38,223 bases of DNA from Prolixibacteraceae bacterium (GCA_023228025.1 JALOCD010000036.1:1-38223); one strand, 5' to 3'; counted from the stretch's first letter, positions 16,975-25,208 are shown. A program made the numbers and translations. The notes: generated from the sequence alone by a model not told the origin.

Positions 16975-18000
16975 TTAACTCAATAAATTCAGCTTAACTA
17001 AATCCTGAATATCCAACATTCCGATAGGCTTACCCTTTTCAGTTACGATGATGTTGTCAACCTGGTTGGCATTAAAAATATCTGTGGCTTTTTGCAGCAT
17101 GGCCTCTGCATCAATGGAAATCGCGTTTGCAGTCATGCACTCCCCTACGGTTGCAGTAAGGATATGATCGCCCAATTTGCGCATCTGACGACGAAGGTCC
17201 CCATCCGTAAAGATTCCGGCAAGATTTCCCTCTTTGGTGACCACAGAAACAGCTCCCATACCGGAATCCGTCATTTTCAGTAAAGCATCCAGAACTTTGC
17301 AATTGACATCAACTACCGGATTTACATCTGAAATAACACTTTTAACCTGAATGGTCATCAAACGGGTGTGTTGGAAAAACTGATCCGTACCAAGTTTGGT
17401 CAGGTGATTGTCGCCCAGTTTTTTCATGATACTCCATGGGATCGTGATGTTATGCGCACCCAGAAGCAGTGCATCCTTGATGTGTTCAGGATATCTTACG
17501 GATGAGAACATCACTTTTGTATTGTATTTGTGCTCTTTGATTACATCGATAACCTGCTTGACAAGTCCCAGGGCATCATGCCCCTGATCCTGCATACGAC
17601 CTACCAGGATACAGACATAAGTTGCACCGGCTACCAAAGCCAAATAGGCTTGCTGGATATTGTATACAAGATGGAGATTAACGAGAAATCCCTTGTCGCG
17701 TAACATTTTACAGGCTTTGATCCCCTCAAGATTAACAGGAATTTTAAAAACCGTCTTATTAATGTCTAATCCCAATGCCAACAGACGCTCAGCTTCAGTG
17801 ACAATTTTCTGGGAGGTCTCGCCCAATGCTTCAATCATCAACACCGGAACCATTTTCGATAGTTTCACAATGGCGCCATCAATATCCGTGATGCCGTTTT
17901 TGTGCATGAAAGTTGGCGTAGTTGTTACTCCATCGATGATCCCCAGCTTCAGGGCTTCTTCAATTTCAGCCATATTGGCCGAGTCAAGAAAAAATTCCAT
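16975..18000 (-). CDS. Transaldolase/FSA-like barrel fused to a KdsD-like CBS pair
   Basis: Residues 1-215 align with small transaldolases and fructose-6-phosphate aldolase: start MEFFLD (D6), GVTTTPT (24-30), the Schiff-base lysine K86 in VFKIPVNLEG, and S167 in FSSVRYP. Against E. coli FSA, three pocket positions differ: N28 is T28, T109 is H110 and A129 is C130, so substrate use is probably not the standard one. Residues 218-341 are two CBS domains; GIFTDGDLRR (262-271) and the IGMLDIQDLVK end closely resemble the CBS tail of KdsD/KpsF arabinose-5-phosphate isomerase. It is the last gene of a tight kdnA-kdnB-kdsA operon (12-base gap). I infer a role in supplying or controlling arabinose 5-phosphate, the KdsA substrate, or in another Kdo8N step. 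Activity is unproven. Confidence 0.8.
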   Translation of the reverse strand: MEFFLDSANMAEIEEALKLGIIDGVTTTPTFMHKNGITDIDGAIVKLSKMVPVLMIEALGETSQKIVTEAERLLALGLDINKTVFKIPVNLEGIKACKMLRDKGFLVNLHLVYNIQQAYLALVAGATYVCILVGRMQDQGHDALGLVKQVIDVIKEHKYNTKVMFSSVRYPEHIKDALLLGAHNITIPWSIMKKLGDNHLTKLGTDQFFQHTRLMTIQVKSVISDVNPVVDVNCKVLDALLKMTDSGMGAVSVVTKEGNLAGIFTDGDLRRQMRKLGDHILTATVGECMTANAISIDAEAMLQKATDIFNANQVDNIIVTEKGKPIGMLDIQDLVKLNLLS

Positions 18001-18012
18001 ATAATTTAAGTA

Positions 18013-18849
18013 TTAAAATTTTGGTCTGTATTTGACTTCTATGTTGTGAATCTCAATAAGCGGTTTCAGGAATTCTGTCACATCGGCAATACACATCTGA
18101 CTGGCCGCATCACACAAAGCACGGGACGGATCGGGGTGTACCTCTAAAAACAGCCCATCAATTCCGGCAGCTACACCTGCGCGTGCAAGGGTTGGAATAA
18201 ACTCCCTGGAGCCACCGGCAGGATCCGAACTAGGTATGCCATATTTGCGAATGGAATGGGTTACATCAAAAACCACAGGATAACCCGTTGTGCGCAAATG
18301 GTAAAAACTCCGGGGATCAACAATCAGGTCATTGTATCCGAATGTATATCCACGTTCAGTTACCATGATGTTGAAATTACCGGCTTGTTCAACCTTTTTG
18401 ACAGGTTTGATCATATTTTCAGGGGCCAGGAACTGACCGTGTTTCAGGTTGATGACCTTGCCGGTTTTGGCAGCTTCGACAACAAGTGTGGTCTGCATAA
18501 CCAGGTAGGCAGGAATCTGAATGATGTCTACAACTTCCGCGGCAGCGGCAATCTGATCGGGATAATGGATATCCGTAATCAACGGGACATTGAATTGCTC
18601 TTTGATCTTTTGAAGCATGGCAAGTCCTTTCTCCATTCCCGGACCGGTATAGAAGTCGGCCGAACTGCGGTTATCTTTTTGAAAAGAGGATTTGTATATC
18701 AGCGGCAGATCCAATTTTTGCGACAAACCCACCAGAAATTCGGCAGTGTCCATCATCGTTTTCTCATCCTCTACCACACAGGGACCGGCGATCAGGAACA
18801 GTTTGTCTGCACCACACGCTATGTTACCAACATTAATTATCTTCTTCAT
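18013..18849 (-). CDS. kdsA: 3-deoxy-8-phosphooctulonate synthase (Kdo8P synthase)
   Basis: The 278-residue protein condenses phosphoenolpyruvate with D-arabinose 5-phosphate to Kdo 8-phosphate, the first committed step of Kdo synthesis in the cytoplasm. Motifs include FLIAGPCVVED (18-27), the KDNRSS loop that binds phosphoenolpyruvate (KANRSS in E. coli), VTERG, FDVTHS, and GLFLEVHPDPSRALCD near the C terminus. C24 replaces the Asn of the metal-free E. coli enzyme, so this should be a metal-dependent (class II) form. It lies 10 bases downstream of kdnB and 12 bases upstream of the transaldolase-CBS fusion. KdsC, KdsB and a separate KdsD are not in this window. Confidence 0.95.
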   Translation of the reverse strand: MKKIINVGNIACGADKLFLIAGPCVVEDEKTMMDTAEFLVGLSQKLDLPLIYKSSFQKDNRSSADFYTGPGMEKGLAMLQKIKEQFNVPLITDIHYPDQIAAAAEVVDIIQIPAYLVMQTTLVVEAAKTGKVINLKHGQFLAPENMIKPVKKVEQAGNFNIMVTERGYTFGYNDLIVDPRSFYHLRTTGYPVVFDVTHSIRKYGIPSSDPAGGSREFIPTLARAGVAAGIDGLFLEVHPDPSRALCDAASQMCIADVTEFLKPLIEIHNIEVKYRPKF

Positions 18850-18859
18850 CGTTTGTACT

Positions 18860-19936
18860 TTACATTTTCATCAACAGACCGCGAAGTTTTTCACGGGTGA
18901 TAATCTTCTGCCAGTCAGGACCGCAGACATGAGCCCACATAAAGATAAGCGTCAGCGAGACATCGATCATTTGTTCAATCTCTTCCGGGGTACGGTTTGC
19001 ATTGAATCCAACCGGAAGAAGAATGTTGTTGTTTTTCATCATGGCCCTGAACTCTTTGACTGCTTCCGGATAAAACTCGTCGAGCTGATTGAAAACGATA
19101 CAATTGCCTAGCCCATGGTGAACACCCGTTACTGTGGCCAGTCCATAAGAGATGGCATGGCAGGCGCCTACTTCCGAATAGGTCAGGGAAAGTCCACCCA
19201 GATAGGAGGCAATCATCAGTTTTTCATCATTCTCCGGAGTACGGCTGTTCTCACTCAAAAAGATTTCCCTGCAAAGTTTCAGTGATTCATTTCCCAGAGA
19301 ATCGCCCATTACCGTTTTGCGTTGTCCATTGAAGGCCTCAATATTGTGGATGTAACAGTCCATGGCAGTATAAAACCGCTGAGGATCCGGTACTGAAGCT
19401 ATCAGTGCAGGATCCAACACCAGTTGGTCCGCAGGAGTGAAATTACCTTTGATTCCCAATTTCTTTATCGGTCCTGTCAGGACTGTTGTCATGGAAACTT
19501 CTGCTCCGCAACCTGAAATTGTGGGAATCACTGTACAATGTACACCTTTATTTTTGATCAGATCAAGACCCTGGTATAACGAAGAGGAACCTTCATTCGT
19601 AAACATGAGGCGGGTTGCTTTGGCATAATCCATGACACTACCGCCACCCATGCCTACCACCGAAACAGGACTTCCTTTGCCAAGGCTTTTTACCTCAGCA
19701 ACGATCTCATCCACTATCTTTGTTTTGGGTTCTTCTTTTACTTCAATAACTTTCAGGATATCCTGCGTATGCACTGGAATCCGTTTCATGAAATCATTTC
19801 CCAAGAAATATTCGTCCACCAGAAAAAGTACAAAGGAGTCGTCGTTGATCCTTAATTCACTCAAAACGTCATCAAGTTGATCAAAGCTATTTCTGCCATA
19901 CAGGACACGCCCGACAGCTTTCAAATTTCTAAACAT
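18860..19936 (-). CDS. kdnB: Kdo 8-oxidase, iron-containing alcohol dehydrogenase family
   Basis: The 358-residue protein has the group III metal-dependent alcohol dehydrogenase fold. The nucleotide-binding GGGSVMD is at 97-103; probable metal ligands are D193 and H197 (AMDCYIHNIEAFNG), H260 (GACHAISYG) and H273/H274 (GVHHGLG). In Shewanella, KdnB oxidises the C8 hydroxyl of Kdo to an aldehyde, which KdnA then aminates to give 8-amino-3,8-dideoxy-Kdo. The call here rests on family match plus position between the aminotransferase gene (8-base gap) and kdsA. Without the context it would only be a generic iron alcohol dehydrogenase. Confidence 0.85.
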   Translation of the reverse strand: MFRNLKAVGRVLYGRNSFDQLDDVLSELRINDDSFVLFLVDEYFLGNDFMKRIPVHTQDILKVIEVKEEPKTKIVDEIVAEVKSLGKGSPVSVVGMGGGSVMDYAKATRLMFTNEGSSSLYQGLDLIKNKGVHCTVIPTISGCGAEVSMTTVLTGPIKKLGIKGNFTPADQLVLDPALIASVPDPQRFYTAMDCYIHNIEAFNGQRKTVMGDSLGNESLKLCREIFLSENSRTPENDEKLMIASYLGGLSLTYSEVGACHAISYGLATVTGVHHGLGNCIVFNQLDEFYPEAVKEFRAMMKNNNILLPVGFNANRTPEEIEQMIDVSLTLIFMWAHVCGPDWQKIITREKLRGLLMKM

Positions 19937-19944
19937 ATCTTGTT

Positions 19945-21138
19945 CTATTTAAGTGCATTTTTAAGCGCTGACCTCATCTTTATGGTCAGTGTGTGTAAAT
20001 CCTCTTCGCTCCAGTTTACCATGATTTGGGTCATCATCAAACGCTGCATGATGGCATCCGACTGGGGAACTTCCAGCTTACGATAATCAGGGGCATTGCT
20101 AATTTTCATGACAGGAAGGTTGAAGATAGACTTCATCTCCTTCAGGTGTCCCCATTGGCGGTGGTAATGAAAATTATTCCGGTACCAGTAAGAGGCGCTC
20201 AAGCCCTCTTTTTGAAACTCTTCAAATGTCCTGACGGCCTTTTCGTTGTTGGGCAGGAAGAAAGAGAGAAAGGTGGCTGAATCCCCGTTTTCATCGGGAA
20301 CCAGTCGCGTTTTAACTTCCGGAAACTCCAGAAGCACTTGTTTTAAAATATGTTGATGTGATTTTTGTTTCTCAATCATGTATGGCAGCTTACGCAGTTG
20401 CGCAAGTACAACTGCAGCACCGAGCTCAGATCCACGGTAGTTGTATCCAAGGATAGGGTGTTGTTCTGCCCCTCTTGCCTCGCCTCTATGGTCGTGACCA
20501 TGGTCGGAATATTTGTGGGCACGGTCGTAGAGCTCATCATCGTTTGTAGCAATAGCCCCTCCCTCTCCGGCTGTGATTATCTTGTAATAGTCGAAAGAGA
20601 AGGCAGACATCTTACCAAAATTCCCAAGCATTTTGCCTTTGTAACTTCCACCCAGGGCAGGTGCAGCATCTTCCACCAGAATGAGGTTGTGCTTGTTGCA
20701 AACGGCAAGAATTTCGTCCATTTTAGCCATTGATCCAAATACCTGAATCAACAGAACGGCCTTAGTGCGCGGGGTAATTACTTTTTCAATCCCTTCAGGA
20801 CTCAGGCACAAGGTTTCATCTATTTCGGCAAAAACGGGAATAGCCCCTGCCAAAAGGACTGCCTCAATTGGGGCAATAAATCCGTAAGGAGGAACAATCA
20901 CTTCATCACCATAACCAATCCCGCAGCATGCCAGCGACAAGGAATCGGCAGCGGTACCACTTGCACAAAAATGGGTATGTTTGGCTCCCAGATAGGTACT
21001 GAACTCCTGTTCGAAAATTTTGGCTTTAAAAATTCCGTTTCTTTGAATATCATGATTGTAGCGAAAAAGTACGCCTGTTTCCAAAACATCCATCACCTCT
21101 TTGCGCTCTTCCTGTCCGAAAAGTTCGGTACCTGCCAT
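19945..21138 (-). CDS. kdnA: 8-amino-3,8-dideoxy-Kdo transaminase (DegT family)
   Basis: This is a PLP-dependent sugar aminotransferase of the DegT/DnrJ/EryC1/StrS family. Counting from the chosen ATG at 21138 (397 residues), the PLP-contacting Asp is D157 in LVEDAAPALGG and the Schiff-base lysine K186 in DYYKIITAGEGG. ASGTAADSLSLA near 60 binds the cofactor phosphate. An upstream ATG at 21180 would add 14 unrelated residues. As first gene of the operon it should act with KdnB: transfer of an amino group, usually from glutamate, to the C8 aldehyde of Kdo. The product Kdo8N would go into the inner core of LPS, altering its charge. Confidence 0.85.
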   Translation of the reverse strand: MAGTELFGQEERKEVMDVLETGVLFRYNHDIQRNGIFKAKIFEQEFSTYLGAKHTHFCASGTAADSLSLACCGIGYGDEVIVPPYGFIAPIEAVLLAGAIPVFAEIDETLCLSPEGIEKVITPRTKAVLLIQVFGSMAKMDEILAVCNKHNLILVEDAAPALGGSYKGKMLGNFGKMSAFSFDYYKIITAGEGGAIATNDDELYDRAHKYSDHGHDHRGEARGAEQHPILGYNYRGSELGAAVVLAQLRKLPYMIEKQKSHQHILKQVLLEFPEVKTRLVPDENGDSATFLSFFLPNNEKAVRTFEEFQKEGLSASYWYRNNFHYHRQWGHLKEMKSIFNLPVMKISNAPDYRKLEVPQSDAIMQRLMMTQIMVNWSEEDLHTLTIKMRSALKNALK

Positions 21139-21265
21139 ATTCGTTTGTGTTAATCTATTTTTAAGAAAATTACATTGCAAGAATCATGAAAGGCAAGTCA
21201 ATACTAACATGGGAAGGTTTGTGCCCTTGCACCACAAACCACTCTATTGCCTAACAAAAAGACCA

Positions 21266-21273
21266 CAAAATTA
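21266..21273 (-). promoter_or_regulatory. Possible -7 box upstream of kdnA
   Basis: On the minus strand TAATTTTG fits the TAnnTTTG box, about 127 bases before the kdnA start. No -33 TTTG is found at the right distance, so the call is weak. Confidence 0.3.
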
Positions 21274-21321
21274 CAATAATTTTTTGAGATGTTGTGTTAA
21301 TGTTCTCTAATTGAAGAAAGC

Positions 21322-21358
21322 AAAAAAGGCAACCGACTCTTCATCAATTGCCTTTTTT
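21322..21358 (-). terminator. Terminator downstream of tRNA-Leu
   Basis: AAAAAAGGCAA (21322-21332) and its perfect complement TTGCCTTTTTT (21348-21358) form an 11-bp stem that ends in T runs on both strands. It begins seven bases past the tRNA and separates it from the kdnA operon. Confidence 0.85.
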
Positions 21359-21364
21359 GATCAG

Positions 21365-21448
21365 TGCCCAGAACAAGACTCGAACTTGCACACCGTAACC
21401 GGCACCAGCCCCTCAAGCTGGCGTGTCTACCAATTTCACCATCTGGGC
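21365..21448 (-). tRNA. tRNA-Leu (anticodon GAG)
   Basis: On the minus strand the acceptor GCCCAGA (from 21448) pairs with TCTGGGC (to 21366). The anticodon arm CCAGC-TTGAGGG-GCTGG gives anticodon GAG. A long variable arm follows, and the T arm holds TTCGAGT. Discriminator A is at 21365 and CCA is not encoded. At 84 nt with a class II variable arm it fits leucine. Confidence 0.95.
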
Positions 21449-21466
21449 AGAACTTTTTAGCGAGTG

Positions 21467-21474
21467 CAAATGTA
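21467..21474 (-). promoter_or_regulatory. -7 box of the tRNA-Leu promoter
   Basis: Minus-strand TACATTTG matches the TAnnTTTG consensus 18 bases before the mature 5' end of the tRNA. A T-rich tract lies upstream instead of a clear TTTG. Confidence 0.45.
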
Positions 21475-21524
21475 TAAAAAAAAACAAAAACCCACCATCC
21501 GATCCAACAAAAAAGGAGCATTTG

Positions 21525-21911
21525 TCACTTGCTGTATTCGCAGCTGTATTTAATCTCCAGAACGATCCCCTGGTCGTTAACTTTAAATTGAGTTATCTCC
21601 GATTTGAGAACTTTAGGTGCATTAAAACTATCGTACTGGAATTGTCCGGTGTTAATGGGAGTCTCCTTGAGCATCACCCGCTTTTGATAAGTTCTCAGGG
21701 TTCCACCTCCAATCAAATTTTCAATATTTGTGGGAGCTCCCTTAACAGCCATTACCTCAGAAAAGGATTTCCCCTTGTAATCCCTGTTCAATTTGGCTTC
21801 AATTGAACATCCAGCCAATAACTGCACTACAAAAAAGAGCCAAACTGCGTTGCTCAACAAACTATTCCGATTGAGATCCCTATGACTAAACAGCATATCG
21901 ATTATTTTCAA
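21525..21911 (-). CDS. Small lipoprotein of unknown function
   Basis: The 128-residue protein carries a hydrophobic segment ending in a lipobox, QLLAGCS (Cys at about 34), so it should be lipid-anchored in the envelope. The mature part of about 95 residues is beta-rich, with GGGTLRTYQKRV and a C-terminal strand pair; I recognise no domain. The weak pattern KGKSFSEVMAVKGAPTNIEN resembles SmpA/BamE-like small lipoproteins, where a conserved G-x-P turn occurs, but that is only suggestive. The gene lies downstream of a DUF3943 gene on the same strand and just upstream of tRNA-Leu. A second ATG at residue 6 is an alternative start. Confidence 0.65.
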   Translation of the reverse strand: MKIIDMLFSHRDLNRNSLLSNAVWLFFVVQLLAGCSIEAKLNRDYKGKSFSEVMAVKGAPTNIENLIGGGTLRTYQKRVMLKETPINTGQFQYDSFNAPKVLKSEITQFKVNDQGIVLEIKYSCEYSK

Positions 21912-21977
21912 TGTTCCGAAGTTTCAGATTCGAAATGTAGTGAGATTTGAAATAGTAATTTGAATCTTGTCAAAAAA

Positions 21978-22718
21978 TCACCATTCAACAATCCTTTTTT
22001 TAGAAAGTCCGGACTTAAATCCATTGTTTATAACGTACATGGGATTGATCAGTATAATTAATCCCTTTTCATACCAGGCAAAACCATTTCTGCCCATGCG
22101 AATGGTTGCACGATGGGCCAACTCTCCAAAAACGATACCCGTAATTGGCGTCACAACCATGTCCTGTATGCTGGGTTGTTCAAAAAATGCCTCCGTAAAA
22201 TATTCCCAAAGCATGGAATGTCCGAAACAGAATAGGGAAGATTGGAGGATGGTGGCATTTTGGGACCGCACTGCATTGTAAAAATAGGCTCCCTGATATG
22301 GATGACCGACATAATTTACAATCCAAAGATCATTGTCAAAAACTGGGGGTTCCGTGTAGGCCCGTTTAAAATTATTCAGACAGTTCTTTAATGTTAACTC
22401 ACTCCTATCCCAATTACTGATGGTCTCCGGCGACAAATACAAAAACGTGGAACTGCACATTTCGAAACCAAATACAAATAGGGAACCTCTCCATACCTTG
22501 GTGCCAAACCTGGCGTTCTCATTCCTTAAAGACCGCAGCCATGAAACTGTATCCAGTTGGTCACCAGCCGGATACCAGTCATTTAAAACTTTGTAATTCT
22601 TCGATTTGTCAACGAACACTTTTTGAAATGGGCACCTATTCAAATTTCGGGGCAATACAATACCCTGAGCCGAAACTGTAACAAAAAGCAGCAAACCAAT
22701 GAAGAGACGAAGGGTCAT
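21978..22718 (-). CDS. DUF3943-type exported protein
   Basis: The 246-residue protein has a signal peptide (about 1-18). The centre matches DUF3943: NYVGHPYQGAYFYNAVRS (about 125-142), then SMLWEYFTEAFFEQPSIQD and ITGIVFGELAHR. DUF3943 members are envelope proteins of unknown function in Bacteroidota and Proteobacteria. This one is shorter than many relatives. It sits between an OmpA-family gene and a small lipoprotein on the same strand, so all three may serve the outer membrane. No catalytic residues can be assigned. Confidence 0.7.
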   Translation of the reverse strand: MTLRLFIGLLLFVTVSAQGIVLPRNLNRCPFQKVFVDKSKNYKVLNDWYPAGDQLDTVSWLRSLRNENARFGTKVWRGSLFVFGFEMCSSTFLYLSPETISNWDRSELTLKNCLNNFKRAYTEPPVFDNDLWIVNYVGHPYQGAYFYNAVRSQNATILQSSLFCFGHSMLWEYFTEAFFEQPSIQDMVVTPITGIVFGELAHRATIRMGRNGFAWYEKGLIILINPMYVINNGFKSGLSKKRIVEW

Positions 22719-22831
22719 CTAAAACTAAAGTTTTGATTCTTACCTGAAATCTCTATTAAAAATAGTTTAATTCCATTCCAAATCCAATTTTTCGGCTCAA
22801 TTATTTCATTGAACTGTCGGGTCAGGTCCCA

Positions 22832-24766
22832 TTATTCCCTGCCAACCTCCTTTACGATGAATTCTGTACGTCTATTGGCCTGTCTCCCCTCCTCTGAATT
22901 GTTATTACCAACTGGAACTGAAAATCCAACGCCCTTGCTACTCAGCCTGTAGGGTTCAACCTCTCTTTTCTTCAATTCTCCCACGACAACCTCTGCCCGT
23001 TTCTGAGATAAGTCCAAATTGTATGCCTCAGTGCCCACATTGTCTGTATGGCCAACTACCTCCATTGAGACGGTCGGGTTCATTTTCATGAATCGGGACA
23101 TCTCATCCAGCTGAACTTGGGATTCAGCCTTCAACACCCACGAATTGGTTTCAAAGAAGATATTCTTCAAGGTGGTATATGCCCCAACTACAATTGGGTA
23201 CAAGTTGATTTTCAACTCTTTTGGCCTCTCCTTTGTAAAACCGTTCAGCAAGGGGATGTTTTCAGAAAAGAACAGGTATCCCTTCCGGGAGATGCTTAAA
23301 CCATAATTTTGGCCTGAGGGGAGGCAAACAAGAAAGGTACCGTCATTTTCGGCATCCGTAATTTTGCTTACAATCTTATTCGTGACCAAATTGGTGAGTA
23401 CTACCTCTGTATTTAATTTTCTTCCGGTATTGGAATCTGTGACCTCTCCTTTCAGGAAGGAGACCGGATCAGGCCGAATCGAATCGGAGAGGGTGAAAAA
23501 TAGGATGTCCCGTCCTCTTGCCGGGTTGCGATCGGAGGTGAACCAGGCTTTCTCCCCAGATATTTCCACCACCAGTCCCTCTTCGTTTTGGTTGGTATTT
23601 AACGGATAACCCATATTGACTGGTTCACTATATTTCCCATTCACCTTCCTGGTAAGAAACAGGTCTGTGCCTCCCAGTCCAGGCCTACCATCCGATGCAA
23701 AATAGAGTGTTTTGCCATCTGCGTGCAAGAAGGGCGACAGGTCATTCCCGGGTGTATTCAAGTCCGAAAGATTGGACACATTTCCAAACTGTGGAATTCC
23801 ATCCGGTGAAACGGAAATTTTTTCTGCCTTCCAGATATCCATTTTACCCCTTCCGCCTTTTCTGCTGCTTACAAACAAAAGCGTCGCGCCATCTGCTGAC
23901 AGGCATGGTTGTGACTCCCAGGCCCCGCTGTTAACGGGCTCTCCCATATTTACGGGCATCGTCCATTGCCCATTTTTATTGATCGAAATATACAAATCGC
24001 AGCTACCGATACCATCAGCCCTCCCGCATCCGGTAAAAATCAAACACCGGCCATCGGCAGATAGGGTCTGAGCCCCTTCGTTTTCATCCGTATTGACAGG
24101 AGCACCCAGCGGGACTGCCTTTTTCCAGCCGGATGAATCATGCTTTGACAGGTAGAAATCCTCCTGCGGTTTGCTTATTTTTAATCCATTTGCATCCCTG
24201 GTTACGAGTCGTGTAAAGATCAGTTCGTTGGTTTCCGCATTGAGTGAAGGCCAGTACTCCTCCGCGGAAGTATTGATTGAATCGCCCGGATCTTTGGGCT
24301 GAAAAGCGACCGGATGTTTCACCGCTTCCACCGAAAACCTGCAGGAAGCCAGCAACAATTGCTCTTCGGGATTGAGGGACTTTTTAAGAAGGGCAAAATG
24401 TTCCATCCGGCCGAGCGCCTCATAATATTCCCCCTTTTTGAACAAGAGTTCGGCCAGAAACTTAAATCCTGCCGGATAGCGGTCACCCGACAATGACAGG
24501 CCATTTGTTAATTGCACGACCTCCTCATCGGGCTTTCCGGCCTCATGACAGAGGTCTGCCAGGGCAAAATAGGCCATGTAAAAAGTTGAGTCAATTTTAA
24601 GAATCCCGTGCAAGAGCTGAGCGGCCTTAGTTGAATTACCTTGCTGGGAAAGGGATAGGGCTTCATTGTAAAGGGCTGCAACCTTTTTCTGTACAGAGAT
24701 CGTATTTTGGGCATGAAGCGCTACTGAAAGCAATATAAAAGACACAACTATAAACAACGACTTCAT
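22832..24766 (-). CDS. PorE-like TPR, PD40, carboxypeptidase-regulatory and OmpA protein
   Basis: The 644-residue envelope protein has a signal peptide (about 1-19), TPR helices (about 25-140) and at least five WD40-like PD40 beta units (about 165-430: LSADGRCLIFTG, LSADGATLLFVSS, HADGKTLYFAS, ISGEKAWFTSDRNPARGRDI). A carboxypeptidase-regulatory-like beta domain (about 436-520, LKGEVTDSNTGRKL) follows. The C-terminal OmpA domain (about 530-640) has the peptidoglycan-binding features GHTDNVGTEAYNLDLSQKRA and NRRTEFI. This order equals that of PorE, a peptidoglycan-anchoring component of the type IX secretion system in Porphyromonas. PorE is a lipoprotein, whereas no lipobox is seen here. A general envelope-anchoring role is equally likely, since no other type IX gene is in the window. 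Confidence 0.85.
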   Translation of the reverse strand: MKSLFIVVSFILLSVALHAQNTISVQKKVAALYNEALSLSQQGNSTKAAQLLHGILKIDSTFYMAYFALADLCHEAGKPDEEVVQLTNGLSLSGDRYPAGFKFLAELLFKKGEYYEALGRMEHFALLKKSLNPEEQLLLASCRFSVEAVKHPVAFQPKDPGDSINTSAEEYWPSLNAETNELIFTRLVTRDANGLKISKPQEDFYLSKHDSSGWKKAVPLGAPVNTDENEGAQTLSADGRCLIFTGCGRADGIGSCDLYISINKNGQWTMPVNMGEPVNSGAWESQPCLSADGATLLFVSSRKGGRGKMDIWKAEKISVSPDGIPQFGNVSNLSDLNTPGNDLSPFLHADGKTLYFASDGRPGLGGTDLFLTRKVNGKYSEPVNMGYPLNTNQNEEGLVVEISGEKAWFTSDRNPARGRDILFFTLSDSIRPDPVSFLKGEVTDSNTGRKLNTEVVLTNLVTNKIVSKITDAENDGTFLVCLPSGQNYGLSISRKGYLFFSENIPLLNGFTKERPKELKINLYPIVVGAYTTLKNIFFETNSWVLKAESQVQLDEMSRFMKMNPTVSMEVVGHTDNVGTEAYNLDLSQKRAEVVVGELKKREVEPYRLSSKGVGFSVPVGNNNSEEGRQANRRTEFIVKEVGRE

Positions 24767-24787
24767 GATGATATAGGGCTGATTGGA

Positions 24788-24820
24788 TAAAAATACAACA
24801 ATTATTGCAAGGTCGGCAAA
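24788..24820 (-). promoter_or_regulatory. Possible promoter of the OmpA-family gene
   Basis: On the minus strand TTTG (24820-24817) is followed after 21 bases by TATTTTTA (24795-24788), one mismatch from TAnnTTTG, about 20 bases before the start codon. Confidence 0.35.
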
Positions 24821-24859
24821 CCATCATTCAACCAAAGCCGATGCACATTCGACTCCGCT

Positions 24860-25137
24860 CAGGAGCGCGATCGCTGTTTCATCGTTTCCCTGTTTCAATT
24901 CCGCGATTCGAACTTTTCAGGGACTGCGATCACTGTTTCCCCGTTTCATTTTTGCCCTTCGGAATGTTAAGGGACTAAGATCTTCGTTTCACTGTTTTCC
25001 CTTTTCAGTTCCGCCATTCGTACTTTTCAGGGACTGAGATCACCGTTTCCCCGTTTCATTTTTGCCCTTCGACAAGCTCAGGGACCGGCTTTGGCATTGA
25101 ATTTAGAAGAACCTACAGCCCTTCGACAGGCTCAGGG
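24860..25137. repeat. Degenerate tandem repeat array with REP-like ends
   Basis: Units beginning CAGGGACTG..GATC and running through CCGTTTCATTTTTGCCCTTC start near 24860, 24918, 24970, 25028 and 25079, alternately about 58 and 51 bases apart. The 62-bp stretches 24899-24960 and 25009-25070 differ at four positions, a 110-bp higher-order period. The end holds two CCCTTCGACARGCTCAGGG palindromic motifs (25065-25083 and 25119-25137); a variant TTCGACTCCGCTCAGG is at 24848. Confidence 0.8.
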
Positions 25138-25174
25138 CAGTGCAGCTCAGGGAGGGTAATCGAGAATAGCGAAT

Positions 25175-25208
25175 AAAAAAAACCGCCACGGTTTCCCGGA
25201 CGGTTCTT
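25175..25208 (-). terminator. Rho-independent terminator of fbaA
   Basis: Minus strand: AACCGTCC (25205-25198) pairs with GGCGGTT (one mismatch) and is followed by a run of eight T. It lies about 25 bases past the aldolase stop. Confidence 0.75.

Noticed and set aside
18256..18900. 214-codon open frame antisense to kdsA
   Set aside because: No domain, no conserved pattern; the opposite strand encodes an unmistakable KdsA.
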